Notes: generated by a model from the letters alone, not told the origin. A stretch of 15,128 nt of DNA from an uncultured Ruminococcus sp. (GCA_900554995.1 USJJ01000009.1:1-15128); one strand, 5' to 3'. Positions 6,338-14,177 are shown, counted from the first letter of the stretch. Numbers and translations are program-made.

Positions 6338-8011
6338 GTGAAAAAATCCAAGAAAATCATTCTGGCGATCGCCTGCGTAATCATTGTCGCAGTTCTCGCT
6401 TTCGCCAAGGTCTCGGGCGGTTCGCTTTCAACGGTAAAGTGCACCGACTGCGGCGGCACAGGCATCGTTGAGCAGGTCGAGTGTGAAACCTGCGGCGGTG
6501 AGGGAGAAGTCAGGGCTTCCTATTGGGCTCTCGTTCCCCCGGTAATTGCTATCGCACTTGCACTTATCACCAAGGAAGTTTACAGCTCATTGTTTGTCGG
6601 TATCCTTGCCGGCTCGATCCTCGGCTCGGACTTCAAATTCACCAAGACAATGGATATCCTTGTCAATGACGGACTTATCGGCGCCGTTTCGGGCACTGCG
6701 GGTATCTTCATCTTCCTCGTTGTTCTCGGTGTTATCGTTGCCCTTATCAACAAGGCAGGCGGTTCCGCCGCTTTCGGCAGATGGGCACAGAAGCACATCA
6801 AGACAAGGGCAGGCGCAATGCTCGCTACCTTTGCTCTCGGTGTTCTCATCTTCATCGACGACTATTTCAACTGCCTTACGGTCGGTTCCGTTATGCGTCC
6901 CGTTACCGACGGTCATAACGTTTCAAGATCGAAGCTCTCATACCTCATCGACGCAACAGCGGCTCCGGTATGTATGATCGCTCCGATTTCCTCATGGGCG
7001 GCGGCTGTTTCCTCTTATGCTGAGGACGGTCAGGGTATCGCTCTTTTCATCAGAGCTATTCCGTTCAATTTCTATTCGCTTCTTACTTTCGTATTCATCA
7101 TCGGCATCACGCTCATGAAATTTGACTACGGTCCGATGAGAATTCACGAGCTCAATGCCAAGACTAAGGGCGACCTTTACACCTGCGGCGAAAAAGCAGA
7201 AAATGCGGAAGAGAATCCGTCATCAAACGGTAAGGTTATCGACCTTGTTCTTCCGATCGTTGTACTTATCGCAGTTTGTATATTTGCTCTTGTTTATGTC
7301 GGCGGCATCTTCGACGGCAGCAACTTTGTTGACGCATTCTCAAACACAGACGCTTCGGTAGGTCTCCCGTGGGGCAGCATTATCGCACTTGTATTCACAA
7401 TCGTTTACCTTTGCGTAAGAAAGCTCGTTTCTTTCAAGGAGGCTATGGAGTGCATTCCCAAGGGCTTCATCGCAATGGTTCCCGCGATCCTCATCCTTAC
7501 CTTTGCAACATCGCTTAAGAACATGACAGCGGTTCTCGGTGCAAAGCCGTTCGTTGCCGACGTTATGACAAGCGTTGCAGGTGATTTCCAGAACTTCCTT
7601 CCGGCTATCATCTTCCTTGTTGCATGCTTCATCTCCTTCGCAACAGGTACATCATGGGGCACATTCGGTATCCTTATCCCGATTGTTATCGCAATCTTCC
7701 CGTCGGGCGCAATTCAGACAATCGGTATGTCCGCTTGCCTTGCAGGTTCCGTTTGCGGCGACCACTGCTCACCGATCTCCGACACAACAATTATGTCCTC
7801 GGCAGGCGGTCAGTGCAACCACCTCAACCACGTTTCGACTCAGCTCCCGTATGCAATCTCCGTTGCGGCTATCTCGTTCGTAATGTACATTGTTTCGGGC
7901 TTCGTTCAGAAGGCATACATCGTTCTTCCTATCGGCATCGTTCTTACTCTTGCATTCCTCTTTGTAATGAAGATGGCTATGGTAAAGAAGTACGGCAAAG
8001 AGAACGTATAA
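6338..8011 (+). CDS. NhaC-family antiporter, probable lysine transporter, with N-terminal Cys4 motif
   Basis: The start is GTG at 6338, 6 nt after AGGAGGG; the in-frame ATG at 6290 lies inside the terminator hairpin. The 557-residue polytopic protein carries NhaC-superfamily signatures: FIDDYFNCLTVGSVMRP, DATAAPVCMIAPISSWAA, GTSWGTFGILIPI and GDHCSPISDTTIMSSAGGQC. NhaC proteins are Na+/H+-coupled antiporters, but members downstream of L-box riboswitches have been proposed to be lysine transporters, and the riboswitch here supports that substrate. Residues 1-24 form a basic then hydrophobic segment ending AFA, like a signal peptide or first membrane helix. Residues 35-38 and 49-52 are two CxxC motifs in CTDCGGTG and CETCGGEG, like half of a DnaJ zinc finger. 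That domain is not expected in NhaC. It stands as a single-gene unit with its own terminator. Confidence 0.88.
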   Translation: MKKSKKIILAIACVIIVAVLAFAKVSGGSLSTVKCTDCGGTGIVEQVECETCGGEGEVRASYWALVPPVIAIALALITKEVYSSLFVGILAGSILGSDFKFTKTMDILVNDGLIGAVSGTAGIFIFLVVLGVIVALINKAGGSAAFGRWAQKHIKTRAGAMLATFALGVLIFIDDYFNCLTVGSVMRPVTDGHNVSRSKLSYLIDATAAPVCMIAPISSWAAAVSSYAEDGQGIALFIRAIPFNFYSLLTFVFIIGITLMKFDYGPMRIHELNAKTKGDLYTCGEKAENAEENPSSNGKVIDLVLPIVVLIAVCIFALVYVGGIFDGSNFVDAFSNTDASVGLPWGSIIALVFTIVYLCVRKLVSFKEAMECIPKGFIAMVPAILILTFATSLKNMTAVLGAKPFVADVMTSVAGDFQNFLPAIIFLVACFISFATGTSWGTFGILIPIVIAIFPSGAIQTIGMSACLAGSVCGDHCSPISDTTIMSSAGGQCNHLNHVSTQLPYAISVAAISFVMYIVSGFVQKAYIVLPIGIVLTLAFLFVMKMAMVKKYGKENV

Positions 8012-8028
8012 GACATAGGTTAATTCAA

Positions 8029-8058
8029 GGGCTGTCGCAGAGATGCGGCAGCCTTTTT
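8029..8058 (+). terminator. Terminator of the NhaC-family gene
   Basis: A 10-bp stem (8030-8039 with 8044-8053, one G-U pair) is closed by a GAGA tetraloop and followed by TTTTT at 8054-8058, only 18 bp after the stop codon. Confidence 0.93.
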
Positions 8059-8059
8059 A

Positions 8060-8095
8060 GATTTTAGATGTTGGATTTTAGGCATTAGATTTTAG
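8060..8095. repeat. Three 14-bp-spaced copies of GATTTTAG
   Basis: GATTTTAG starts at 8060, 8074 and 8088, an exact 14-bp period with diverged 6-bp spacers. It follows directly after the terminator and precedes the palindromic element. No role is evident. Confidence 0.75.
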
Positions 8096-8121
8096 CCGTG
8101 AGGTCAGCAGGAACCGACCGA

Positions 8122-8248
8122 GGCTTCCCCTTGAGGGTAGCGCAGTGTTGACACGGTAGTGAATGACAGTCCGGTGGACTGTCAGAGCCGTGGCGTGACC
8201 GAGCCGCAGCGAGACGCTCCGTCGTAAGACGGTGATGAGGTGGAAGGA
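8122..8248. repeat. MITE-like palindromic element
   Basis: The element begins GGCTTCCCCTTGAGGG and ends GGTGATGAGGTGGAAGG, so its ends form imperfect inverted repeats (CTTCC against GGAAG). It holds a perfect 9-bp hairpin TGACAGTCC/GGACTGTCA (8164-8172 with 8176-8184) and CCGTC/GACGG with a GTAA loop (8219-8232). Composition is more GC-rich than the AT-rich flanks. It looks like a longer relative of the short repeats at 5812-5925. No protein-coding gene is supported between 8012 and 8414. Confidence 0.5.
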
Positions 8249-8355
8249 AGTCGCAAGTAACAGCAAAATGCACAACTGATTCTCTTTAAATTTATTCAAA
8301 ATGCGCTGTGCTTTTCAAAATGAGCAACATTATTTATATAAATTCTTATTATGTC

Positions 8356-8384
8356 TTTACATTTCCTGAAAAACTTGTTAGAAT
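8356..8384 (+). promoter_or_regulatory. SigA promoter of the oxidoreductase-nagB operon
   Basis: TTTACA (8356-8361) and TAGAAT (8379-8384) are 17 bp apart, each matching 5 of 6 consensus bases. The predicted start near 8391 leaves a short leader of about 24 nt before the ATG at 8415. Confidence 0.75.
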
Positions 8385-8414
8385 ATTGTTATATCTTACC
8401 TTGAGGTGATATGT

Positions 8415-9482
8415 ATGTCTGAAAAATTAGGAGTAGCCATTATCGGCTGCGGTAACATTTCACGTTCACACATCCCGAGCTACCTTAAACTTGACAACGT
8501 TGAGATCCGCTATTTCTGCGATATTATTCCCGAACGTGCGGACAAGGCTGTTGAAACCTACGGCTGCGGCAAAGCCGTATACAATTATAAGGAGCTTCTC
8601 GGTCACGACGATATCGACATCGTTTCCGTCTGCACGCACAACGACTGCCACGCTCCGATCTCGATCGACTTTATGCGTGACGGCAAGGACGTGCTTTGCG
8701 AAAAGCCTGCCGCAAGAACTCTTCCCGAGGCTCTTGAAATGCAAAAGGTCGCTCACGAGACGGGCAGAATGCTTTCGATCGGTGTTGTAAACCGATTTGT
8801 CGATACGGTCAACAGAATCAAGAAACTTATCGAGGACGACGTTCTCGGCGAGGTATATCAGGTATACATCAGCTTCAGATCTCACCGCTCAATTCCGGGA
8901 CTCGGCGGAGATTTCACCACCAAGGCGGCTTCCGGCGGCGGAGTTCTCATCGACTGGGGCGTTCACTTTATTGACCTTGTTCTCTACTGTCTCGGCGACC
9001 CGACTCCCCTCACCTGCTCCGGCGTTGCACACTCGAAGATAGGCACGGCGATGAAGGACTATGTTTACACAAGTATGTGGGCTGAGGACACAAAGGACAC
9101 CGAGAACGGAACCTTTGACGTTGACGACTTTGTCACGGGTCTTATCAGAACCGACAAGGCGGCGATCACATTTAACGGCGCCTGGGCGCAGAATATCAAA
9201 GAGAACGAAACATTTGTTGATTTTCTCGGAACCAAGGGCGGCATAAGGATGCAGTACGGCGGAAAGTTCAAGCTCTATTCCACAATGGGCGATATGCTCA
9301 CGGAAATTACACCGGACTACAATTCGACAGGTTTCGACTATGCGGCGGAGGTTAAGTCGTTTGTTGATTCCGTTATCACGAGAAAGCCGAATCAGGCATA
9401 CATTGACAATGCCGTTATCACATCAAAAATTCTTGACGCAATTTACAGATCATCTGACTCCGGCAAGGAAGTCACATTATAA
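8415..9482 (+). CDS. Gfo/Idh/MocA-family NAD(P)-dependent oxidoreductase
   Basis: The start is ATG 8415, preceded by GAGGTGAT at 8403-8410; an earlier in-frame GTG at 8406 would overlap that ribosome site. The 355-residue protein has the N-terminal Rossmann motif VAIIGCGNIS (residues 7-16), the family EKP motif at 96-98, and the C-terminal-domain GGGVLIDWGVHFIDLV segment typical of the family. Such enzymes oxidise or reduce sugars, inositols or sugar derivatives. The substrate cannot be read from sequence. Its position 18 bp before nagB suggests a role in amino-sugar or related carbohydrate breakdown. Length is usual for the family and there is no sign of damage. Confidence 0.9.
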   Translation: MSEKLGVAIIGCGNISRSHIPSYLKLDNVEIRYFCDIIPERADKAVETYGCGKAVYNYKELLGHDDIDIVSVCTHNDCHAPISIDFMRDGKDVLCEKPAARTLPEALEMQKVAHETGRMLSIGVVNRFVDTVNRIKKLIEDDVLGEVYQVYISFRSHRSIPGLGGDFTTKAASGGGVLIDWGVHFIDLVLYCLGDPTPLTCSGVAHSKIGTAMKDYVYTSMWAEDTKDTENGTFDVDDFVTGLIRTDKAAITFNGAWAQNIKENETFVDFLGTKGGIRMQYGGKFKLYSTMGDMLTEITPDYNSTGFDYAAEVKSFVDSVITRKPNQAYIDNAVITSKILDAIYRSSDSGKEVTL

Positions 9483-9500
9483 TCGGAGGAAATTAAAGCA

Positions 9501-10232
9501 ATGGACATTAAAATTTACAACAACGCCGAAGAGATTGGCTGTGCCGCCGCTCAGCTTTATAAGGAGCTTATAAACGGCAATCCGAGTGCGGTTCTCGGCC
9601 TTGCAACGGGAGCTACCCCCGTTCCTACATACAAGAAGCTCATCGAGCTTTACAAGAACGGCGAAATCAGCTTCAAGGACGTTACCACATTCAACCTTGA
9701 CGAATACTGCGATCTTGATAAGCACGACAAGAACAGCTACTACACATTTATGCACGAAAATCTCTTCAATTATATTGACATAAAGGAAGAGAACGTCAAC
9801 TTCCTTGACGGAAATGCCGAGGACTGCGACGCAGAGAGCAAGCGTTACGCCGAGGCTATCAGGGCGGCAGGCGGAATAGACCTCCAGCTCCTCGGAATCG
9901 GCACAAACGGTCACATCGCTTTCAACGAGCCTGCCGACAAGTTCACCGACGAGGCTTTCAAGGTAACTCTCACACAGAGCACAATCAATTCAAATCAGAA
10001 ATATTTCGGTGACGTTCCGATGCCGAGATACGCTATGACAATGGGTATCGGCTCGATTATGCGTTCAAAGAAAATTCTTCTCATCGCAACGGGCGAGAGA
10101 AAGGCGAAGGCAATCAAGGCGATGGTTTCAGGCGAAATCACTCCGCAGATCCCCTGCTCAATCCTTAACGAGCACAAGGACGTCGTGATTATGCTTGACA
10201 AGGCAGCCGCAAGCCTTATCGAGAATAAATAA
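9501..10232 (+). CDS. nagB: Glucosamine-6-phosphate deaminase
   Basis: The 243-residue cytoplasmic enzyme would convert glucosamine 6-phosphate to fructose 6-phosphate and ammonia. Diagnostic segments are LGLATGATPVPTYKKL (residues 32-47), FNLDEY with the catalytic Asp D67, and LGIGTNGHIAFNEP with H138 and E143. N136 stands where E. coli NagB has D141, a difference I recall in other Firmicutes NagB proteins. The length matches the shorter Gram-positive form without the C-terminal extension seen in E. coli. A strong ribosome site (GGAGGA) precedes the ATG. It is the second gene of an operon with the oxidoreductase and is closed by a long hairpin. No nagA is seen nearby. Confidence 0.95.
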   Translation: MDIKIYNNAEEIGCAAAQLYKELINGNPSAVLGLATGATPVPTYKKLIELYKNGEISFKDVTTFNLDEYCDLDKHDKNSYYTFMHENLFNYIDIKEENVNFLDGNAEDCDAESKRYAEAIRAAGGIDLQLLGIGTNGHIAFNEPADKFTDEAFKVTLTQSTINSNQKYFGDVPMPRYAMTMGIGSIMRSKKILLIATGERKAKAIKAMVSGEITPQIPCSILNEHKDVVIMLDKAAASLIENK

Positions 10233-10276
10233 AAATAACCGCAGTACATAGATCGTGGATGTGCTGCGGTTATTTT
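10232..10276. terminator. Terminator after nagB, possibly bidirectional
   Basis: An 18-bp stem (10232-10249 with 10259-10276, one G-U pair) begins AAAATAACCGCAG and ends CTGCGGTTATTTT, around a 9-nt loop. It overlaps the nagB stop codon by one base. A and T tracts on the two sides allow function on either strand. Confidence 0.9.
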
Positions 10277-10351
10277 CACCCGAAAACCGCTTCCAAATAT
10301 AGATAAATTGTAAAAAATACCGCATATAATAAAAAAATTGTTGTTTAGGTC

Positions 10352-10380
10352 TTGTAAAAAAAGTGTAAATGTATTAAAAT
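10352..10380 (+). promoter_or_regulatory. Probable SigA promoter of the foldase gene
   Basis: TTGTAA (10352-10357), a 17-bp spacer and TAAAAT (10375-10380) match 4 and 5 of 6 consensus bases. The start near 10387 gives a leader of about 50 nt. The stretch is AT-rich, so the match is less certain than the other promoters. Confidence 0.6.
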
Positions 10381-10438
10381 ACTGTTGTTATGCTGACTTG
10401 TTATCGGCAGATATTTCATTAAGTAAAGGATGAATACA

Positions 10439-12163
10439 ATGGCTAATGAAAAGTCAAAGGCAGAGCAGTACCGCGACGAAAGAAAAGCTCGTATTGCAAA
10501 GTCTGCCAAGAAAAATGCGCACAGCATGGAAAAGAGAAATACAGCCAAAAAGGTTGTCGGCAAGGTTATTTCCATCGTTCTCTGTGCGGTAATAGTTCTG
10601 GGAATCGTAGGTTTCTCACTCAACTACTACGGCGCTCTTCAGAGAGTTATTAAAATCGGCGGCGTAGGCTCCGAGCAGCCTGTCACCATTGCCGAATATG
10701 AGTACTTCTATATGCGTGCTTACAACCAGGTTCGTTATCAGGCTCAGTATTATCAGTATTACTACCAGACAAGTATGGGCTATGATACAAGCCTCTCCCC
10801 CGAGGATCAGACCCAGACAACAAAGGATGCCGCGGGCAACGAGATCACATGGGTGGAGAAGCTCCACAACGATACTCTTGAGCTTATTCAGCTCCACAAG
10901 GCTTACTACAACGAGGCTGTTAAGATGGGCCTCAAGCTCACAAAGGCTGATGAGGCTTTCATTGACAAGCAGATCGACGGTCTCCGTGATGAGGCTAAGA
11001 ATGCAGGCTCAAATTCAAGCTCTTCAAGCGACGAGAAGAAGGTAACATATTCTCTCAACGCTTATCTCCGTAAGGTTTACGGCGGCTCAATCAACGAAAG
11101 ATTTCTTCGCAAGGAGCTCAAGATTCAGGTTCTTGCTCAGAAGTACCTCACTCAGAAAACAAACGATATCGCAGCGGGCTACGATCAGGCTGAAATCGAC
11201 AAGGCTTACAAGGACGCAACCTCAACATACGATTTCGTAACCTTCAGAGCTTATACATTCAAGACGACAGAGCTTACCAAGGAAAATAACGAGACCGACG
11301 CACAGCTCAAGGCTCGTCAGACCAAGGCGGACGCCGAGGTTAAGAAGAACGCAAACGGCTTCTACAACGCAGTTACAAATGAGGCTACCTTCGCCGCTAA
11401 GGCTAAGGAGCTCAATAAGGACACAGCCGATTACAACGTTGACGAGGAAACAAAGTATTCAATGCTTCAGGATTCCGTAAAGAGTGCATTCTCCGAGGAT
11501 GCGGCAAAGTGGCTCTTTGACAGCTCAACAAAGACAGGCAGCAAGAAGCTCTTCTCCGATGAGACAAACGGTAAATATATCGTTGTCCTTGCGGTCAAGG
11601 CACCTCATCAGGAGCAGACGGTTACAGCCCGTCATATTCTCCTCTCAACAAAGGATCAGAACTCACAGCAGGATCTTTCCGAGGAAGAGATTGCAAAGAA
11701 AAAGACGCAGGCTGAGGATATCCTCAAGAAGTTCAATGAGGGTGACAAGTCCGAGGACAGCTTTGCTGCACTCGCAAACGAGTACACCGAGGACAGCGGT
11801 TCATCATCAAACGGCGGACTCTACGAGCACATCTATCCGGGTCAGATGGTAACGGAATTTAACGACTGGTGCTTCGACGCTAACCGCAAGGCGGGTGACG
11901 TTGAGATGGTCAAGACGGACTACGGCTACCACATCATCTATTTCGTTGCTAAGGACGGCAAGGATTACTATGATTCAGCGATCCGTTCAAACAAGGCAAA
12001 AGACGACATCGAGACAGCGACTAAGAAGCTCCAGGAGAGCGACGATTACAAGATCGGCCTCGGTCCCCGCCGTACAGAATATGCGGAGAAGAGAGTCCTC
12101 AAGAAGATCAAGTATCTTGTTGAGCTCAGCAACTCCAATTCTTCAAAAAGCTCCGCAAAATAA
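10439..12163 (+). CDS. Membrane-anchored PpiC/PrsA-type peptidyl-prolyl isomerase foldase
   Basis: The start is ATG 10439, 8 nt after AAAGGA; the ATG at 10430 overlaps that site. The 574-residue protein has a long, highly basic cytoplasmic N-terminus (about residues 1-42), one membrane helix (about 43-62), and a large extracellular part. A SurA/PrsA-like helical chaperone region surrounds the PpiC parvulin domain at about 395-502, which starts VTARHILLS and ends YGYHIIYFVA. Parvulin foldases of this type assist folding of secreted proteins outside the membrane. There is no lipobox cysteine, so unlike Bacillus PrsA it is held by a transmembrane helix. Ser/Asn-rich stretches (SNSSSSS and the C-terminal SNSNSSKSS) look like flexible linkers. 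It is a single-gene unit with its own terminator. Confidence 0.88.
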   Translation: MANEKSKAEQYRDERKARIAKSAKKNAHSMEKRNTAKKVVGKVISIVLCAVIVLGIVGFSLNYYGALQRVIKIGGVGSEQPVTIAEYEYFYMRAYNQVRYQAQYYQYYYQTSMGYDTSLSPEDQTQTTKDAAGNEITWVEKLHNDTLELIQLHKAYYNEAVKMGLKLTKADEAFIDKQIDGLRDEAKNAGSNSSSSSDEKKVTYSLNAYLRKVYGGSINERFLRKELKIQVLAQKYLTQKTNDIAAGYDQAEIDKAYKDATSTYDFVTFRAYTFKTTELTKENNETDAQLKARQTKADAEVKKNANGFYNAVTNEATFAAKAKELNKDTADYNVDEETKYSMLQDSVKSAFSEDAAKWLFDSSTKTGSKKLFSDETNGKYIVVLAVKAPHQEQTVTARHILLSTKDQNSQQDLSEEEIAKKKTQAEDILKKFNEGDKSEDSFAALANEYTEDSGSSSNGGLYEHIYPGQMVTEFNDWCFDANRKAGDVEMVKTDYGYHIIYFVAKDGKDYYDSAIRSNKAKDDIETATKKLQESDDYKIGLGPRRTEYAEKRVLKKIKYLVELSNSNSSKSSAK

Positions 12164-12174
12164 GCAGCTATATC

Positions 12175-12204
12175 AAAAGCGTCTCCGAATCGGAGGCGCT
12201 TTTT
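12175..12204 (+). terminator. Terminator of the foldase gene
   Basis: AAAAGCGTCTCCG (12175-12187) pairs with CGGAGGCGCTTTT (12191-12203) with one G-U pair and an AAT loop, ending in a run of T. It lies 11 bp after the stop codon. Confidence 0.93.
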
Positions 12205-12270
12205 CTTGAATTATGCGGTTATTGCTTTAAGGCAGAATATGAACAAATTGTAAACAAAATATCTTTTCGG

Positions 12271-12311
12271 GCGGTATATAACGGCGTGCTGTTATGTACC
12301 GCTCTTTTTTT
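12271..12311 (+). terminator. Second U-tailed hairpin, ahead of the terminase genes
   Basis: A 14-bp stem (12271-12284 with 12289-12302, two G-U pairs, CGTG loop) is followed by TCTTTTTTTT to 12311. It is a second complete terminator 67 bp after the foldase terminator. It may end a short transcript started in 12205-12270, insulate the phage genes, or be a late-gene antitermination target. No convincing promoter is seen on either side. Confidence 0.8.
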
Positions 12312-12320
12312 GTTTTAGGT

Positions 12321-12350
12321 TGAGGGGCAACCCTCAGGACGGTTAACCGT
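12321..12350. repeat. Tandem palindromes upstream of terS
   Basis: TGAGGG-GCAA-CCCTCA (12321-12336) is a perfect 6-bp hairpin with a GCAA tetraloop. Two bases later ACGGTTAACCGT (12339-12350) is a perfect 12-bp palindrome. Both lie within 52 bp of the terS start. They could be a regulator-binding site, a leader hairpin, or part of a terminase recognition site. Confidence 0.7.
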
Positions 12351-12372
12351 AGAAAAATGAAAGGAAGTTTTT

Positions 12373-12849
12373 ATGGCACTGGAAGAAAAAGAAAAACAGT
12401 TCTGTCTTTTCTATTCTCAGTCAAGGGACGCCCGCTCCGCTGCGGCAAAGGCGGGTTACGGTCTGAAAGCACGCAGGCACGGTCTTGCACTGCTTGAGCG
12501 CAAGGATATCAGAAAGGAAATCGAGCGGATAGAAAAGCTGAGGCGTGTCAACCGTGAGGAAATAATCGCCGGCTACCGTCAGCTTGCGTTCGGAAATATT
12601 TCGGACGCCGTCAGACTGGCTTACTCCGACGACAAGCCGACTCTCGGCACGGAAAAGCTCGATCTTTTCAACGTCAGCGAAATAAAGCGGCCGAAGGGCG
12701 GCGGACTTGAGATCAAATTCTTTGACCGAATCAAGGCGCTCGAACATCTCGAACAGCTTTGTGCTCTCGGCGATGACGATCAAGCCCTCCCCTTTTACCG
12801 TGCGCTTGAGAACAGCGCCGCAAGAATGAGGACTGATAAGATTGAATAG
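12373..12849 (+). CDS. Phage terminase small subunit
   Basis: The 158-residue protein recognises phage DNA for packaging and delivers it to the large subunit. The N-terminus (LEEKEKQFCLFYSQSRDARS followed by AAAKAGYG) is the usual Terminase_2-type start with a helix-turn-helix at about residues 15-40, which would bind the packaging site. AAAGGAAG precedes the ATG by about 6 nt. The stop overlaps the start of the large-subunit gene by 8 bases, so the two are translationally coupled. The order small subunit, large subunit, portal is the standard head-packaging order. Similar pairs occur in PBSX-like and other Firmicutes prophages. No frameshift or truncation is seen. Confidence 0.85.
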   Translation: MALEEKEKQFCLFYSQSRDARSAAAKAGYGLKARRHGLALLERKDIRKEIERIEKLRRVNREEIIAGYRQLAFGNISDAVRLAYSDDKPTLGTEKLDLFNVSEIKRPKGGGLEIKFFDRIKALEHLEQLCALGDDDQALPFYRALENSAARMRTDKIE

Positions 12850-14110
12850 TTCGCTTTCATCATTCAAAAGCTTTTCCGAAAAGCAGCTTCGTGTTATGAC
12901 CTGGTGGTGTCTGAATTCAGACGAGCGAGGTTATGACGCCATTATCTGCGACGGAGCGGTTCGTTCGGGAAAGACGGTGTGTATGTCGCTTTCTTTTATT
13001 GCCTGGTCGTTCTATGCTTTTTCCGACACATCGTTTGCAATTTGCGGAAAAACGATAGCATCACTCAAACGGAATGTTATAACTCCGTTGAGCCCGATTT
13101 TAGCCTCCCTCGGATTTGCAATCAAGATGAAGTCGTCGCAAAATTACATAGAAATGACCTATCAAAATACAGTCAACCGTTTTTACCTTTTCGGCGGAAA
13201 GGATGAGAGCTCGGCGGCTTTGATTCAGGGTATGACGCTCGGCGGAGTTCTGCTCGACGAGGTGGCTCTTATGCCGCGTTCGTTCGTTGAGCAGGCGATA
13301 GCGAGATGCTCTCTGGACGGATCAAAGCTCTGGTTCAACTGCAACCCCGAGCATCCGATGCACTGGTTCTACCGTGAATGGATACTCAAGGCGGAGAAGA
13401 AAAACTGCCTTTACCTCCATTTCACGATGCGTGACAATCCGTCTCTGACTCCGAAGATAATAAAGCGATACGAAAGCCTGTACTCGGGCGCATTCTACAA
13501 AAGGTTTGTAGAGGGCAAATGGGTTGCGGCGCAGGGCGTTGTTTACCCGATGTTCAACGAGGAAATTCACGTCGTTATTCCTCCCGAGACGTGTTATTTC
13601 TCCCGTTTCTTCATCTCCTGCGACTACGGCACGGTGAACCCGTGTTCGTTCGGTCTGTGGGGCGAGTACGAAAAGAAGTGGTACCGTATCCGTGAATATT
13701 ACTTCGACTCCCGAAAAAAGGGTGAGCAGAGAACGGACGCCGAGCATTATGACGAGCTTGAAAAGCTCGCCGATAATCTCAGCATTGAGGCGGTGATCGT
13801 CGATCCGTCGGCGGCGAGCTTCATTCAGTGCATACGCAAAAAAGGCCGTTTCACGGTGATACCCGCAAAGAACGATGTTGTTGACGGCATCAGGCAGGTA
13901 TCGGACGCCCTCAAGCAAAGGCTTATTTGTTTTTCGCCCGAGTGCAGGGACACACTCCGTGAATTTTCGCTTTACAAGTGGGACGATAAAGCAGTACGGG
14001 ACGCACCGCGCAAGGAAAATGACCATGCAATGGACGATCTCAGATACTTCGTCACTACGGCGTTGAATGCGCCCGAAAATGACTTTTTCGTGATGAGCGT
14101 TTCAAGATAA
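12842..14110 (+). CDS. Phage terminase large subunit (ATPase and nuclease)
   Basis: The 422-residue packaging motor starts at TTG 12842, supported by GAGGA 9 nt upstream and an 8-base overlap with the small-subunit gene. The Walker A motif is GAVRSGKT (38-45) and Walker B is GGVLLDEVALM (D139, E140). The C-terminal RuvC-like nuclease has candidate metal ligands D261 (FISCDYGTVNPC), D321 (AVIVDPSA) and D394 or D398 (DHAMDDLRYF). Length and motif spacing fit the PBSX/XtmB-type family. The protein would translocate DNA into empty capsids through the portal and cut it. All key residues are present, so the enzyme should be functional if expressed. Codon use looks like that of the host genes. Confidence 0.95.
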   Translation: MNSSLSSFKSFSEKQLRVMTWWCLNSDERGYDAIICDGAVRSGKTVCMSLSFIAWSFYAFSDTSFAICGKTIASLKRNVITPLSPILASLGFAIKMKSSQNYIEMTYQNTVNRFYLFGGKDESSAALIQGMTLGGVLLDEVALMPRSFVEQAIARCSLDGSKLWFNCNPEHPMHWFYREWILKAEKKNCLYLHFTMRDNPSLTPKIIKRYESLYSGAFYKRFVEGKWVAAQGVVYPMFNEEIHVVIPPETCYFSRFFISCDYGTVNPCSFGLWGEYEKKWYRIREYYFDSRKKGEQRTDAEHYDELEKLADNLSIEAVIVDPSAASFIQCIRKKGRFTVIPAKNDVVDGIRQVSDALKQRLICFSPECRDTLREFSLYKWDDKAVRDAPRKENDHAMDDLRYFVTTALNAPENDFFVMSVSR

Positions 14111-14177
14111 CACTTTTCCGACCGTCCTTAGCCCGACTACCGACGGTTGCCCACCCAAAAAAGAAAGGAGAATTTCA

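Noticed and set aside
8164..8184. Terminator from the perfect 9-bp hairpin
   Set aside because: No U-tract follows on either strand; it belongs to the palindromic repeat element.
12164..12372. Prophage attachment site at the foldase-terminase junction
   Set aside because: No tRNA, no core repeat with a second copy in the window and no integrase could be found.
13322..14026. Minus-strand open frame of 234 codons opposite the large terminase gene
   Set aside because: It is antisense to the terminase nuclease domain and shows no motif, ribosome site or promoter.
5732..14123. Shared 11-mer CTTTTCCGACC at 5732-5742 and 14113-14123 as a linked phage site
   Set aside because: Shared 11-mers are expected by chance in 15 kb and the flanks do not match.
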